Shown here piece by piece: positions 1 through 12,211 of a stretch of 64,000 nucleotides of DNA. The DNA is from Capitulum mitella (lineage: Eukaryota > Arthropoda > Thecostraca > Pollicipedomorpha > Pollicipedidae). Made by a program: the position numbers and the translations under genes. Every line of letters starts with the position of its first letter. The first letter of the stretch is position 1. The notes below the pieces were generated by a model, which saw nothing but the letters and a program-made list of their open reading frames with translations, was not told the DNA's origin and ran no database searches. The stretch lies in the NCBI GenBank assembly GCA_030062745.1, contig CP099848.1:11863501-11927500 (forward strand), read 5' to 3'.

Positions 1-193
1 GGAAAGCATCGGATGGAGAGGCCGGAGGGCGCTCGGGGGGAGGGGAGCTACACGGCCGGGGGGGGGGGGGTTGAGGGTGATGTAGCGTGACTGGCACCGA
101 ACGTCAAAACAGCCCGGAAACAATAGTTCCCATGCATATCCATTGCCTGATGCGATGCATACAGTCGTCCGACCGACGGTATCGGACGGAACC

Positions 194-228
194 ATCCGAT
201 CCGATCCGATCCGATCCGATCCGATCTG
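194..228. repeat. (ATCCG)n microsatellite
   Basis: About seven tandem copies of a 5 bp unit, ATCCG, with one altered copy at the right end. The run is preceded by imperfect copies (CGGACGGAACC) and followed by the related TCAATCCGGTCCGATCCC, so the array was probably longer and is decaying at its edges. Confidence 0.9.
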
Positions 229-1883
229 ATTCAATCCGGTCCGATCCCGACCAACCCGGAATCACGGACGATCCACACACAACAGGGCTCAGGGACGTAA
301 ATCCAGCCATGCTCGTGCAGGCGCGTCATTTTTCGAATTCAGCGATTCGGTGTTCGCACGAATTGCGAACTGCTATCGCGTGCAAAGAACATGACATTCA
401 GGAAATGTCGGCAATCGGTTACACAGTTCCAAAGCGAACCTTGCGATACGTGCCACTTGACGTGTCATCGAACAAACCAGCAATGGCAACATTACGCGGG
501 AGCGCCTTCACCGATCAAACGCCGGCTGCGGGAAGTTTAAGACGTCGTGAAACATGGATGGCGTCGCGTGCTCCGCTATGTGCGACTGGGTTTTAGGACG
601 CGTCGACAACTAGGTCATCTAACGTCCGCAGCGCAACGCCGCATCACCAACAAGTGATCAACTCACCCTCACGATGAACCACCTTGAACGTGGGCGTGTT
701 GACTCAATAACAGGCGAGAGTCAATTTTTCCACCTGAGTTCTCTGTATCGACAGGTGCGGACAAATCAGGTGGCGGCCGGCGCGTGTTTGCGACTGCGAC
801 TGCAGGTGTTTCAGGCCCACTGGGGCTCGCAGGGCATGCCAACCAGCCGAGGGAGCAGGCTAAGTCCGGAGACATCAGCCGTTCTAATCCCCAGCCCTGG
901 AGAGGCAGAGCAACCCGTACAAGCCGAACCGTCCTATCCCTCATCCCCTACAAGCAGGGCCACCTCTGGTACGCCAAGCTGTCCCAGCCCCGGCCCGGGC
1001 GGACAGGGCTGACTCCGGCGACCCGAGCAGACCCGGTCCGGGCGACCCGGGCGGCGGAAGCGTCTGGCGCGCGGCCGCCGCCCCGATGACGGGACCTGGC
1101 TCCCATCAGAGCGCCGGTCACATGAGAGGCGGCGACGCCAGTGACGTCGACAGCGACCAGCGCCCTCCGGAGAGCGCGCAGCATTCCGGCACGTCCTCTT
1201 CCCATCGGGTCGGTCCGGTGCAGTCCAGCTGTCCCGTCGGACAGGCAGGTACAGTCACGCTCTGCCAGCTGCGCCCAGCGCAGTTCAGTTCGCAGTTCGG
1301 TTCGACACCCATGGCGGCCGTCCCCCTCCCATCAGCGGCGGTAGCACGTCAGGGGAGGAGCGGCGGCGGCGGACCGGCCTCGGGCCGTGGACAAACGCGG
1401 GCCGGCGGGCGAACGGAGAGGCACGCGTCGAAGCCGCGCCGTTACTGATTTACGGAGGAGGTAATTGCGAATGGGAACCGGAGACCCGTTCCCAAGCCTG
1501 GCACGAGTTCGGCGACAATCCGGCGCGGTCCGCCCAGCAGTCGCCACAGAGCGAACCAGTCAACACGGCGGCAGCGGCCGTACATGCTACGCACACCCAT
1601 CGAAGCGAAAACTCGGCGAAGACACAAGAGAGGGCGTCCTCTCTCCGATTTCCTCTCGAGCGACCTTCGCAGACGACGCTGCGCGCGATCCCGAGAACCC
1701 CAGGCCCTCCCGCGGCTGCCGAGGCACACAGCCGGGCGCCGCACACACAATTACACACGCAGAGGACGCAACCGAGAGGAAAGTTTCCGCCGTCGCGTGG
1801 CCGCCGGCCGTAATTCATTGCGGGCGGACTCGCCCCACTGCGCGGCCGCGCGAAACTGCGCGGTATCGCAGCCACAGCGGGAC

Positions 1884-1929
1884 GCGAAAACAGTTCCGCG
1901 AACTGTTTCGCCGCGACGCCGGCGTCGCG
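1884..1929. other. Two adjacent palindromes in GC-rich DNA
   Basis: GCGAAAACAGTTC (1884-1896) pairs with GAACTGTTTCGC (1900-1911) across a 3 nt loop with one bulged A. It is followed at once by the perfect 18 bp palindrome CGCGACGCCGGCGTCGCG (1912-1929). The pair ends about 20 bp before a consensus splice donor. They could be protein-binding sites or RNA hairpins in a 5' leader, or chance in a CpG-rich tract. Confidence 0.5.
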
Positions 1930-1948
1930 GCGTCGCGACAAACAGCGG

Positions 1949-1954
1949 GTGAGT
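1949..1954 (+). other. Possible 5' splice donor
   Basis: CAGCGG|GTGAGT matches the intron 5' consensus and ends a GC-rich island on the plus strand. The upstream frames hold no convincing protein, so if real this would be the donor of a non-coding first exon. Its acceptor exon was not identified. Confidence 0.2.
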
Positions 1955-2865
1955 CACTGGGAGTGCCGGCGGGCACGCGGCGTGTGCGCCAGAATGCCTC
2001 ATTCGGCACACTCCAGAGGACAGCCGTCCCAAGATCAGCCGCCTAAGAGGCTTCTGAGTCCGCGGCTCAGTAACCAAACATCCTGCGCAAGAGAAGAGTG
2101 ATCGAGGCTGCAGTGCGGGAGGCCGCGGGACCTTTCTAAGGATTCTTCTCGTTAGAATTTTTGTCAACACTGCAACTCCGATATGCCCGGCTCCACTGGT
2201 GGCCGCGGAGGAGTGGCCACCTAAGTGAGGCCCCGAGAGCATCCCAATTCCCCCTCATCCCGCAGGTCTGAACTGTTCCCGACGAGTCGAGAGAGCTTTC
2301 TCCAGTCAACAGCCAAAAATCAGCTTCCGCTAGTCGTCTGCGACGACCGCGACACGTCAGGACCTGAGCTCCTGTCCGGACAGTGGCGGCGGCACGTCTT
2401 TGCGAAATGAGACAAAGCGTCCGACGTCAGTCAGCTCACCCGCCAGACTGCGGTGCGCGACGGCGGGACGGGACAAACGGGATGAAAAGGCGGAGAAGAC
2501 CGGCCGGATTCGACGGATGGGACAGCGTGGTAAAATGGGACATCGGCGAAAGAGAAGAACGGACAGCGGGAGCGCGATTGCAACACGGGTCAAAGGGAAA
2601 TGGACCGAGGGAACGATATGGTCGGGGGCAAGGGACCGAGAGATGTCAACGTCGAACGACAGGCCTCTGTCCCGCCGCCCTGCAATCCTGCGAACATCAG
2701 ACATCAAGCATCGCGCATTAGACGTCTGGGGGCATCGCTAGTCCAAATCCTGCGGCGGCCGCGCGTCGCCTTTCCACCAGGCGGCGGCCGCGGCGACGTT
2801 CCTGGGTTATCTCCGGCCGGCCGGTGACGCCGATCCGGGCGAGGACAGCCACTCTCCGGCCCCGC

Positions 2866-2904
2866 GGTCCGACACCAGCTGACTGCTGCCGTCAGCTGAC
2901 GGTT
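2866..2904. repeat. CAGCTGAC-type E-box palindrome cluster (copy 1)
   Basis: The motifs CACCAGCTGAC and GCCGTCAGCTGAC occur together here and again at about 3868-3920. Single or paired copies recur at 45470, 52811, 56441, 56630 and 58463. GTCAGCTGAC is a perfect palindrome with an E-box (CAGCTG) core. Recurrence of the flanking bases suggests shared repeat ancestry more than chance. Confidence 0.45.
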
Positions 2905-3697
2905 CCGCGCCGGAGCCTCGACAATGGCCACCGCTGCTAGCCGGGCACGCCGTTTGGGCTTGGGGCGTTCTGACTGCCAGACCGATTCGCTGTGGAGCCT
3001 GCTGCATGCATCCGGCACTCGCCAGAGGCTCCGCAGCACTGCGCGGACGGGAGGCCCGCAGTGGCGCCAATCCTCTGCGTCACTGACGCAGAACTGCACG
3101 TGACCTCGGCCCCCTCGCCGCCCTCTGATTATGCAATGTTTCGCAGCGAGCTACGTAGTTGTTGGAGACGGGACGTTTGCGAGAGAAGCGTGCATCTCTG
3201 AAGTCGGAAAGACCCAGTGCTTCTCGAAGAGTGCTGAGTCACGCCGACGGAATGTAGAAGCTCCGCAGCCGTGGCATAACCAAGGGAGCCAGCCACATGC
3301 CGCCTGGGCTTCGGTGGTTGAGCAGAAGACGCGCGAGAGTGATCAAGTAAACGATCTATTGCTGCTTTACGAGCGGAGCTTCAGAAAACGGCGCTTCGGA
3401 AGCAGCCCGACGTCGGAATGCACCCGATAATCCGCTACTGGCGTATGAATCACAGAGCGTTGAGCCTCGTCTTTCGGAGGCCCGCCGAGAAGGTTGTCGG
3501 TAAACTGGGATACCGGAGCAATCTGATGCCGTTCAGTTCAACCACCTCCACGGTTTGCGTTCTTCCGATTCCGGGTCTGAGGTAGAGTATAACCATACGA
3601 GACTCATCCATGGGTGCAGCTTTCCTTTATTTCGTGGGTGCTTCGGCAAGCCAAATATTTATTGGGCATCCCCAATGTCGGCGAATTAACATGGCAC

Positions 3698-3745
3698 AAT
3701 TAGGGTGGGCATCCACAATGATTTGGAGTTCCCAAAATGATGCAT
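3698..3745 (+). repeat. Dispersed repeat fragment (partner at 32822-32868)
   Basis: The segment around GTGGGCATCCACAATGA, a GAGTTCCCAA block and ATGCAT is matched at 32822-32868 in the same order (GTGGACATCCACAATGA, TAGTTTCCAA, ATGCAT), with scattered substitutions. The shared part is about 45 bp, in the same orientation. Ends and element type were not determined. Confidence 0.55.
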
Positions 3746-3749
3746 GGTC

Positions 3750-6200
3750 AGACACCCTGAATCCATGTCACAAAAGTTTCCATTTCTGGACACATCCGTA
3801 GGCGGTTTGACCGCATCCCGCACGTCTGACCATGCCCGCACCCCGGCCGGTTTTCTACCTCGGGCGGCAGCCGTCAGCTGACCCACCAGCTGACGGCGCC
3901 GAATCAGCTGACTGCGGGGGGCCGCGGAGGGGGGGTGTGCCAGTGGTGCAGGGTTGACGGGTCTGCACGCCAGGGGCGTCACAAGGGATGATAGCCAGGG
4001 GTCGTGACCCACCCCACATTCCCCCGTGAACCTCGCGGCGCCGGCTGGACCGAATCGATTCGCCATGCCTCCTGGCGTCACGGAGGACGACGCGGCCGCA
4101 GCCACCCGCAGAGCGCTCGGGGGAAATCGTGGTGGAGTCGTCACTGGCGAGGCCGTCGTGATTTGTTTAAACGTTCGCAGAGGCTGGTCGGATCTTGCAG
4201 ACTTCGGAGGACAGGTTTTGTGCAAAAACAAAATTTAGCGCGGAACTTTGAAAACAAGTTCAACTGCGACTGCCGCCAGTCATTCCAGGAGTAGGATGCT
4301 GTAAAATCGACGGCCTTTATTACCTTGGGGTTGATAGGCCTTTTCAAGCCAGCCGTTCATTACGTAATCCCAAATTTCGCATTTTCTGAACTCTTAAAAA
4401 AGACCATTACCGAAATTCTGACGGTGTTCACGTATTTAACACTACATGCCGGACCGACCGATATGGCAACTGAAGCCAGTTCAGACGAGTTCCGAAAGAC
4501 AGTCGATTCGGCTCGAAAATGCAGACAACGCGCGTGGGAACGGCATTGCATGGGAATACGTCCGGGAGATCAGGAGATCTGACTAGCTTTCTCCTTAGAA
4601 AGTCCGCTAGACAGTGTCAGATAAGCGTTGCCCATGCAGTTTACCTCTTCAAACATCCACTCTGACCTAATTTGGCGCCAGTCGCACCTGTCTATGGTAG
4701 GCCGCAATATACACGTTGGGATGGACGGCATGATCACAGCGTGTTTGTGTTGAGCTGGAATCCAACTTTTGCGAGGTAACGGACAGGGGTTGGAATTTTG
4801 CTTTCGCGACCTGAAGTTGATAAACACATGCCGAAAAAAGAGGACAGTACCGAAGTAAAGTGTACTTTTGTGTGTAGCCAGTGTGGCGAGTGTGTACGGG
4901 CCAACATTGAGAACAGTGTGCAAAGGGTGCACATTTAGATGAATTTGTACAGTTCTAACCTGAAGTAAGGGAGACATCGCGTGGCTTTTTTGTTTATCTG
5001 GGAGCAAAAAATGTATTTCACCCAGTACAAAACTTTTCAGAAAGAAATGTCTTCAGGTCTGAAAACTTTGAAAAGCACCAAAATTCGCATCTTGGCACCG
5101 GAACGTAGGTGGTCCACAGTGCTCGGAAAGCTGACAAAGCCGATCGGAACGTTCCCGTGGTCGCCACAACGGGAGGGAAAGGATGAGGAAACCTTTTGCT
5201 TGCCAGCTCGCGGCCACCTATCGCTCCTTTAAAACATGTAAAACAGCAGTCCCGGTAAACTTAAGCGAACCAGATATCTTGCAGAGTTTAAGCTAACGTA
5301 CTGCACATGCAAAGGTCAACAAGTCGAAAAATTCGTCTTTCTTGAGATGAAACATTTATAATACAATATTTAACTTTATATTACATATAGAAATGTATAT
5401 AACACATATGTATATATTAAACAAACCATAAAACTTCAAAATATAACACAATTTTATGACACAAAAGCAATTTGTGCGTCCAATGGCCGCGAAACTGTAA
5501 GTCTGCAGACAGCTCTGTAGCCGTGCCGGGCCGGACCATTCGATTGCATTGATCCCGCTAGAAGACTCGCTCGACCGACGGCCTCGATCGCTGTCATTGC
5601 TGTAAGACTGTTCGTAAAGCTGGCACGGACAGGAGCATTTTTAGATTATTTACGTCGATGCCACACCATGGAGACTGTGTTTGTGATGCCCATATGTAGG
5701 TGTGCCGTTGCCCATCCTGCCCTGTGGGCTGCTACACTCATGAACATAACAATAAAACCCACTCACCTAAGAACAAACTAATTTCGAATGGTTACCAATA
5801 CTCGTAGATTGGTACCTACTGCTCGAAGGAACAAAAACTGGACAGAGAACTACATGTAGAATTATTTTGTCCTTTCATTAAAATTTTACGCAAAGCGACC
5901 AAATAATACGGGTGGCAGTGTTTTACCGTCAATGCAAATAGGGCTGCATCAAGGCGCAACATGGATTCTGAGAGCTGAGTAATAACATATGGATGCGAAA
6001 GGAGATTAACCACAACATATGGACTAGGCCCGAACTCAGTGGGCGTTGACGCATCTGGCAACCTTTGGTTTTGGTTCTGAGCAGCATTGCAAGACACAAT
6101 TTGCCGTTCCGCCTGAACTGGCTGACGTAAGCGAACAAGACCCCGGGCCGGAGTCTGATGAACGGAGGTATTTCTGAACTCGATGTGATAAAAGCCAGTC
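3750..6200. other. Intergenic, no gene recognised
   Basis: A GC-rich patch (3830-4150) carries the second CAGCTGAC cluster. Around 5340-5460 the DNA is very AT-rich. A short frame beginning at an ATG with an acceptable start context (4065) reads about 58 codons with protein-like composition, but no donor, domain or poly(A) signal supports it. Confidence 0.4.
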
Positions 6201-6217
6201 GGGGGGGGGGGGGGGGG
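6201..6217. repeat. Poly(G) tract, 17 bp
   Basis: An uninterrupted run of 17 G. Runs of 8-17 G or C recur across the window (59-70, 20487-20497, 26304-26316, 40230-40238, 41960-41967, 55841-55850), several of them inside the TTAA-type elements. Run length may be imprecise because homopolymers are hard to sequence. Confidence 0.85.
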
Positions 6218-6224
6218 TTCTCGC

Positions 6225-7100
6225 ATACATGGGCTGGCAATGGGCTGGCGCAGTGCAGACTACACCCGCACGGCTTCCAGGAGTCCAGACAATCGCCGGC
6301 GACAGAGTAATTCGGCACGTTATTCGCAGGTCATCGACGGCGAGCGGGCGACTTTGGGCGGTGACGCGACAGCCGGACGCGACGTTATTCCAGCCGCGAC
6401 CTGCCACCACCCCAGCTCCGGTGCGGCAAAACTGGGAGCACTCCAGCGCACGACAACCCAACTCTGTGCAGCTGCACAGCGTGCATGGCGCGGCGTGCAC
6501 AGTGGAGCTATCCGAGAGCCGGCAGTTCCAGCGTTCGGCCGCTCTGCCGGCAGACCATTTCACCCCAGCGGCGCCGTCGCGTCGCCTAGATATCACCGGA
6601 GACATCCGCCCTCTCCTCCAGCCGTCCGACGTGCTGGGGGGGATCTTGGGGAGGTGGCTTGGTCCAGGGCTGGTGGGTCCAATGGGCGACATCTCGGGAG
6701 GAGTTTGATGAATGCGAAGTGGTTGACCGTCGGCCTGAAACGACTGGCGTCACACGCGGGGAGGATCGCCGATCCTCGCGGAAGCAGTGCTCAGGGCTCA
6801 TAGCCAGTAAAATGTACTTTCCTTCGAAGTTAATGGCTAGCGTTATCACCATTCTCGGGCGGAACCAGCGCAGATCGAGGTGATGGCCTCCGAGAAACCT
6901 CCGACCGAGAGCGTAGCTTGGCCAGATGAGTGTTACCGTAAGCGGCCACACGTGCCAAGTGCCAGGAATGTGGCGCCTCCGTTTCACCCTTTCTCTTACG
7001 TCACTGGTACCGTTCCGGTGCGGCGCGGGTCCCTGTTGCCTGGCCTGCCCCGCGGACACCGCGATCCACGAAGCGGATACATCTTGGTAAAGAAAGGGTA
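6225..7100. other. GC-rich block with overlapping open frames
   Basis: Overlapping open frames of 159 and 187 codons on plus and 218 on minus cover the same DNA, so open length alone means little. The 159-codon plus frame has a reasonable amino-acid mix in its second half, but I see no domain, no well-placed splice sites and no poly(A) signal. It is recorded so the stretch is not taken as blank. Confidence 0.3.
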
Positions 7101-7174
7101 GACAATGATAGGAAGAGTAAGATGAGAAGGGTTGGAGGTGGAGAGAGAGGAGAAGAGAGAAAGAGAAAAAGGGG

Positions 7175-7294
<120 letters not shown>

Positions 7295-7319
7295 GGAGGG
7301 GGAAAAGAGAGAAAGAGAG

Positions 7320-9890
7320 GAAATAGGGACTGGCAGACAGGCGGTGCTGCCGCCAAGTTTCTCTTTTAACCAGTTTACCCCTGCATGTTCAAGTGGGTAG
7401 CGTTTTGATCAGAGCATTACAGAAAACTCAGCGTTGTGAAGTCCGCCATATCCTAGAGTTCCGGCGGTCTTCGGCATTTTTTCTTTCACCTTCATTCATT
7501 CACACTTGTAAGTCTTTGGCGAACGGTTTCGACAAACTGACCTCCACGCAGGGCTCATCGCCTTAAGCGCATGTCCCCGTTCCTTCGGAAACGAAACTTA
7601 TTTGCCGATACCACGCAGAGGGGGCTTTGTAAATGCGACACTTCGGGCCGAACAGCGCCGCCCACTTATCCGGGATTAGTGAAGGTTAGATCAAGTCACA
7701 CGGACCTCACTGCTGCAATCTCACGGATGATGGCCGCTCAGTCCGGTCCTGTTTCAGCGTCAGCGCTGCACCGTTCGTTTCCAAGAATACGATGGCAATG
7801 AGATGCGCCTGACCGCTCGCGACCACGTCGGAGATGCCATGAAATAAATAACCATAATTAGGAATTCAGCTGCAAGAAACGCGCACATCAGAGTCCGCAG
7901 CCAGACCGGGCGTTCCGCGGCTGTGCGCGCCATCGCTCGTCCTGCATCAACAGAGCGTTCCGCGGCGTTCCGCCTCGCGGGAACGTCTGCGGCGCCGTTC
8001 GAAGGTCGCGCTTTTTCTGCGTCCCGCCGCGCCGGCCTCCGCCACCGGCCGGGCCGGCGAGCCCGCAGGCGATTCTGCGTCCTGCGGCGCTGGCGGCGAC
8101 TGGGTCGGCGAAGCCCGGACGACCGGCTCCCCAGTCAGAGCTCGGTCCTACTGTGGCGTCATTTACCACAGGAAGCAGATTAGTCGGCTTCCAGTGACGC
8201 GACTTGCCACTCGCCACCGGTCACGCACCTCTGACGTGACGGTCTATGGTTTCTGGGGTCGCGCTTCGCGTCCCGTGGACGCCCAGCGCACATCGAGTAA
8301 ATCACTTTCATAATGTAAATTTCAGTAAATTTAGTAAATTTACATTTCAGGAAATCATCGGTAAATCATTTTCGCGGGCTGAAATCTTGACATACGTTCG
8401 CTGACTCCAACAAACTAGCATCGCAGCCCATGGTAAAACGTCTCTACTGCCCATAACGTGAGTAATAAAGCGTTTTCCCAAGACGTGGAGCTGCGTAGCC
8501 GACCCAGCTGAAGCTCAGAGCGGTCGCTGCCGCACGGGCTGGACAGCCTTTGCGAGCAATGACCTCGCGCCACTCCGATCGGGCCGTGGTGTCCCCGACA
8601 GTCCCGAGCTTTCACTCCGCGGAGTTCTGGCAACCTGGGCGGAAAACGAATTACGCAGCACCGGCAGGAAGGCAAACGCAGCTGCACCGACAGCGCCACT
8701 GGACTACGAGGACTACGAGAAAGTTCGACGAAAACAAATGACGGGGAAGTCGCCGCACCCGAGGATCGGACGCAGATCTAAATGAGCGTCAATGAGGCGA
8801 AGAACGATGCTCGTGTCAAACGTCCGTGATCTTGCCTCTAAACGTCATCCTTCAACCAGCTGTGTGCCACCTTATCACTTCGGGAAAATCCGGTTGCTGC
8901 TGTCTTCTAATCTCTGCCGGTAAAAATGCTGCATAAGCCCTTGCAAACTATTTTACGTAAGATGTTTTGCTTTACAGGTCGACGGAGCGTTTAACCGGTA
9001 AACTGAGGATTACTGATACCAAATCCAGGGGCAGTTACAAAGAGGAGGGCCGGATGAAACCATAATCCGAGAACGGAAAATATTTGCAAACATAGTGCTA
9101 CCTTTCCCCATTTACGACATAAATATTCGTACCTTTATGCAAAGAAGGTATCTGACGATCCTCCAGACACCCAGTCACGCGATATCTCGCGCATCCTAAG
9201 GAGCGCTTCAAAAGTACTTGATATCGGTCCCGTTATTTCTCCCACGGTCGTTTCAATCCTACCCAGACTATCAGATGTACACGCCCCTCACCGACCCATG
9301 AGCTACTGGTCACGAGCCTCCATGTGGCAATCCCGTCGGCAATTCCAGAATGGAGTTCAGCAGTCTAAACTGAAAGTCATCCCGAAAGCAGGCGTCCGTG
9401 CCCGAGGCGAAGATCGCGGAACCGACCGCATGAAATTCTGAAGGCCAGCATCGACGGAAATGAATCTGAGGCGGCTCGCAATCCCCCACGGCAGTTTGGA
9501 CATGTCGACCACGTGACTCGTTGAGCGGAGGCGAAGAGCGGAGGCGGGACTGCACTCGGGGGCTTTCCAATATGAGCATACTGCATTCTAGAATGGTCGT
9601 CATAAATGGACGCTTGCGCGCCAAAAGTGAGGACGTCGACTTCATAACGACTCGAAGCTATCTGAGACGGCCCGGATTACTAAAAGACCTCGCTGGTGAA
9701 CGTCGGGGCCGTCCTCCTCCGTTCGAACCACACCAGGCTAAGCCCTATGGTCCAACGGCAGTTCTGAAATGACCGGGGCTGTGATCACGCATAAGGACCC
9801 CATGAAATAGTCCTCATATTAGGCGTAACAGGACTGCCTTGGACCGTCTCATGAGCCCTAAGAGAACACTGGGCCACGCTGGAGTGGTCC
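7320..9890. other. Intergenic, no gene recognised
   Basis: GC-rich patches (7890-8260, 8480-8740, 9480-9560) alternate with AT-richer DNA. A short palindromic AT segment around 8317-8346 repeats GTAAATTTCAGTAAATTTAG. No frame shows a recognisable protein and no splice-framed exon was found. Confidence 0.4.
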
Positions 9891-10019
9891 TGGTATGACA
9901 GCGCCACCGCGGACCGGCCCACTGCAGGACGCAGCAGGCCGTGGACACCTCAGCGTGCGCACAGGCCGAAGCCCTGCCCAACATCACCATTCCAGCGCCG
10001 GCCTCCTAAGATGGACGCC

Positions 10020-10316
10020 ACCGGGTACAACAGAGGAGGCCTCCGAAGACGCCGTCCCCGAAGCCGTTCTGGTACAACGGGACTTTCCGGGACGTCCAGG
10101 CAAAACAGGGCCTACCCGGTTCCTTCCTCTCCTTGTGAGAGATACCCCGGTCTGGTCTAACGGCGCCTTCCGGCAATGTCCCCTCGTTATGGGAGATACC
10201 GGTGCCGGATACAACAGGACCTGCCCGGCTCCGTCCTCCCGTTGTGGGAGACACCGGTGCCGGATACAACAGGACCTGCCCGGTTCCGTCCTCCCGTTGT
10301 GGGAGATGCCGCGGTC
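10020..10316. repeat. Minisatellite, about 55 bp unit
   Basis: Two near-identical units begin at GGGAGATACC (10191) and GGGAGACACC (10246), and a third starts at 10301, so the period is exactly 55 bp. Each unit contains CCGGTGCCGGATACAACAGG. Older, diverged units lie upstream: one about 54 bp earlier, and weaker GGTACAAC-containing copies near 10024 and 10069. Long open frames over this stretch are products of the repeat. Confidence 0.85.
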
Positions 10317-10484
10317 GGGCATCGGCCGGCCCGGCAGGTGCGCGGCCGCCGCCGTCTGGCGGGGTTTTTGCGGCCGTCGGCCGCCGGACGGCCATCTGCA
10401 GCGGCGGAGGTCGCGGCCCGCCAGCCGCGACAGACGGCCGACGGCCGCCGCCAGGCGCCGGGTCAGGCGGGGTCACCGGCCCGG

Positions 10485-10690
10485 GTCACTGGCGGCGGCC
10501 GGCACGGGTCTCTGCCGGCGGCCAGCCGGGTCATCAGACAGAGGGTGGCCTAGGCCACCAGGCAGAAGCTGACCCAGGTCAGCATACAGCGCCTGGCCCG
10601 GATCACCAGACAGAGGATGACCCAGGTCACTAGTCAGCAGCTGATCCGGGGTCACCAGGCAGAAGCTCACCCAAGGTCACCGCCTAGACT
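10485..10690. repeat. Minisatellite, about 30-33 bp unit
   Basis: Degenerate tandem copies of a unit built around GGTCACCAGACAGAGGATGA and CCCAGGTCA, at least six in number. On the minus strand they translate as a repeated Asp-Pro/Leu-Gly-rich 10-11 residue motif, but no start, splice site or domain supports coding. It lies directly after the 55 bp minisatellite and a CpG-rich spacer. Confidence 0.75.
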
Positions 10691-10768
10691 GAGGAACGTC
10701 TAAAAACGGACAACGCCTGACGTGGGGTCGACGGGCAACAGACAGACGCTGGGGTAAACAACAGATGA

Positions 10769-10872
10769 CGCTATCCTTCCTCAGACACAATCTGAGGACT
10801 GAATTCCAGCCTCAGACATCCTTCCTTCCTCATCCTTATCCTTCCTCAGACACCGTCTGAGGAAGGATAGCG
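10769..10872. repeat. Inverted repeat / strong hairpin
   Basis: TATCCTTCCTCAGAC (10837-10851) pairs perfectly with GTCTGAGGAAGGATA (10855-10869) across a 3 nt loop. A third copy of the arm, CGCTATCCTTCCTCAGAC (10769-10786), pairs perfectly over 18 bp with 10855-10872. Two mutually exclusive folds are therefore possible, one tight hairpin and one with a 68 nt loop. Confidence 0.85.
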
Positions 10873-11535
10873 TGACTAACACAGGCTGGCGCCTTAGCCG
10901 CGGCATAATGAACGGCCGACTGTTGCACAGAATCGAAGCTCGCTGGCGTAGGCGGACCGACCGGCGGCGGCGCCAACCTGCTCGACCTGCGCCCCTGCCA
11001 AAGCGCCCTTCCCGTTCTCCCGCGCTCAGACGGCCTGCGGCTGGTTTCTCCGCCCGCGGCCGCAGACTGATGGCGGTCTCTCAGCGCGAAAGGTCGCGCA
11101 GGACGTCCAACGAGGCCGAAGAGCACGAAACGTTTCGTCTTACGGGCACGACACGACCCCTGCATGCCTTCCGGCACCTCCGGGTCCTGGGAGAGTGACC
11201 CGAGCAGGTCACACGGCACGTTCCTGGCGAGCGACGCATGGCGCATCCGGCTTGTGATCCGGAGTATAGGTCATACCCTCCCCCGACAGTGCATCTCAGC
11301 TGCCAGCGACGCCAGACCCGGGCTGCACGGACGGCGCCCGGACAGAACTGCAGCCAGCGGAACCTGAACTTAAGCGTCGGGGGAGTCCCCATTTTCTGAT
11401 GAGATCTCATGTTACGCCACGAAGAAAAAAGGAAGCGACGACCGTAGTGTCGGGAACGCCAAGTACCTGTCCATGACGAGGAGAATGATATCTCACATGG
11501 AATGCAGTATCTTGATATCCAGTAATTGCATTGAA

Positions 11536-11693
11536 CAGGGGCGCAGCCAGGATTTTGTGGGGAGGGGGAGGCTGGAGTTCAGTGTGAAATGACATCATAC
11601 GAAAACCGCCACATAGGAAGACGATGTACAATGGTTTTCACAACAATATAGGCCTATAATAAATAACAGGGGGGCTCCTTTGGCTGCGCCGGG
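11536..11693. mobile_element. Small hAT-like MITE (158 bp)
   Basis: The left end CAGGGGCGCAGCCAGG is matched by the inverted right end (CCCGGCGCAGCCA when read inward). Flanking 8 bp are GCATTGAA and GCAGTGAG, 6 of 8 identical, as expected for an aged hAT-type duplication. The interior is non-coding. Termini of the form CAG-GGCGTAGCCAGG recur elsewhere (16846-20322). Confidence 0.6.
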
Positions 11694-12085
11694 GCAGTGA
11701 GCAGTGACGAAGCTCACTTTACCGCGTAAATGATGCTTGGTGCATGAGTATACCTGCACACCACAGGCCAACACTAGCGTTACCAAAACTCACATGGAAC
11801 ATCACAGCGGTCCATGACCTGAGTGCAAACTCCGGCCCCATTCGACCCTCAACAGGTCCCCCCCCCCTCCAAGCAGCACCACCGTCCGGAGCCGTGGAGC
11901 TGGCGAGGCTCCCACCCACCAGTACCGCCGCCCACGCCACGTGAACGAAACCCACTCCCAACGGGCAAATCGATAGTGGATACCCGGACTGGCTGGCGAC
12001 AGCGGCGGCGACTCCCGGAACCGGGCCCGATCAGCTGGCCGGGCCGGCAGGGAGGGCTGCGCCTGCCGGGGGAGACGGCACTCAC

Positions 12086-12211
12086 CCGCACCAGGAGGCC
12101 GCCGGCGTAGTTGCTGGCGCGCACCATGCCGCCCTTAGCGTGGCCGGGCCGGTACACGAGCACGGGCGAGACACGCGTGCCCCCGCGCGGCGGCCGGACC
12201 TCGCCCGGCAT
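12086..12211 (-). CDS. Candidate first coding exon, minus strand (unidentified protein)
   Basis: Read on the minus strand, an ATG at 12211 with A at position -3 opens 42 codons that end exactly at a consensus donor, CGG|GTGAGT (12085-12080), in phase 0. The peptide begins MPGEVRPP and ends SNYAGGLLVR. It is basic, with several Gly and Val, and has no recognisable domain. The frame is also open upstream to 12301, and a possible acceptor CAG ends at 12215 just before ATC-ATG, so this may be an internal exon instead. The block is CpG-rich, as a promoter-proximal exon would be. The next exon was not found. I do not recognise the protein. Confidence 0.35.

Larger units (their letters stand above)
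1..3130. other. GC-rich, CpG-island-like block without a recognisable gene
   Basis: This stretch is clearly richer in G, C and CpG than the DNA after about 3130. All six frames stay open for long runs, which is what GC-rich sequence does by chance. None of the open frames shows a domain, signal peptide or repeat pattern that I recognise. A G-run lies near 59-70. The cluster of CpG, palindromes and a consensus splice donor (1949) would suit a promoter with a non-coding first exon, but no TATA box with a well-spaced initiator was found. Treat it as a possible regulatory island. Confidence 0.4.
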
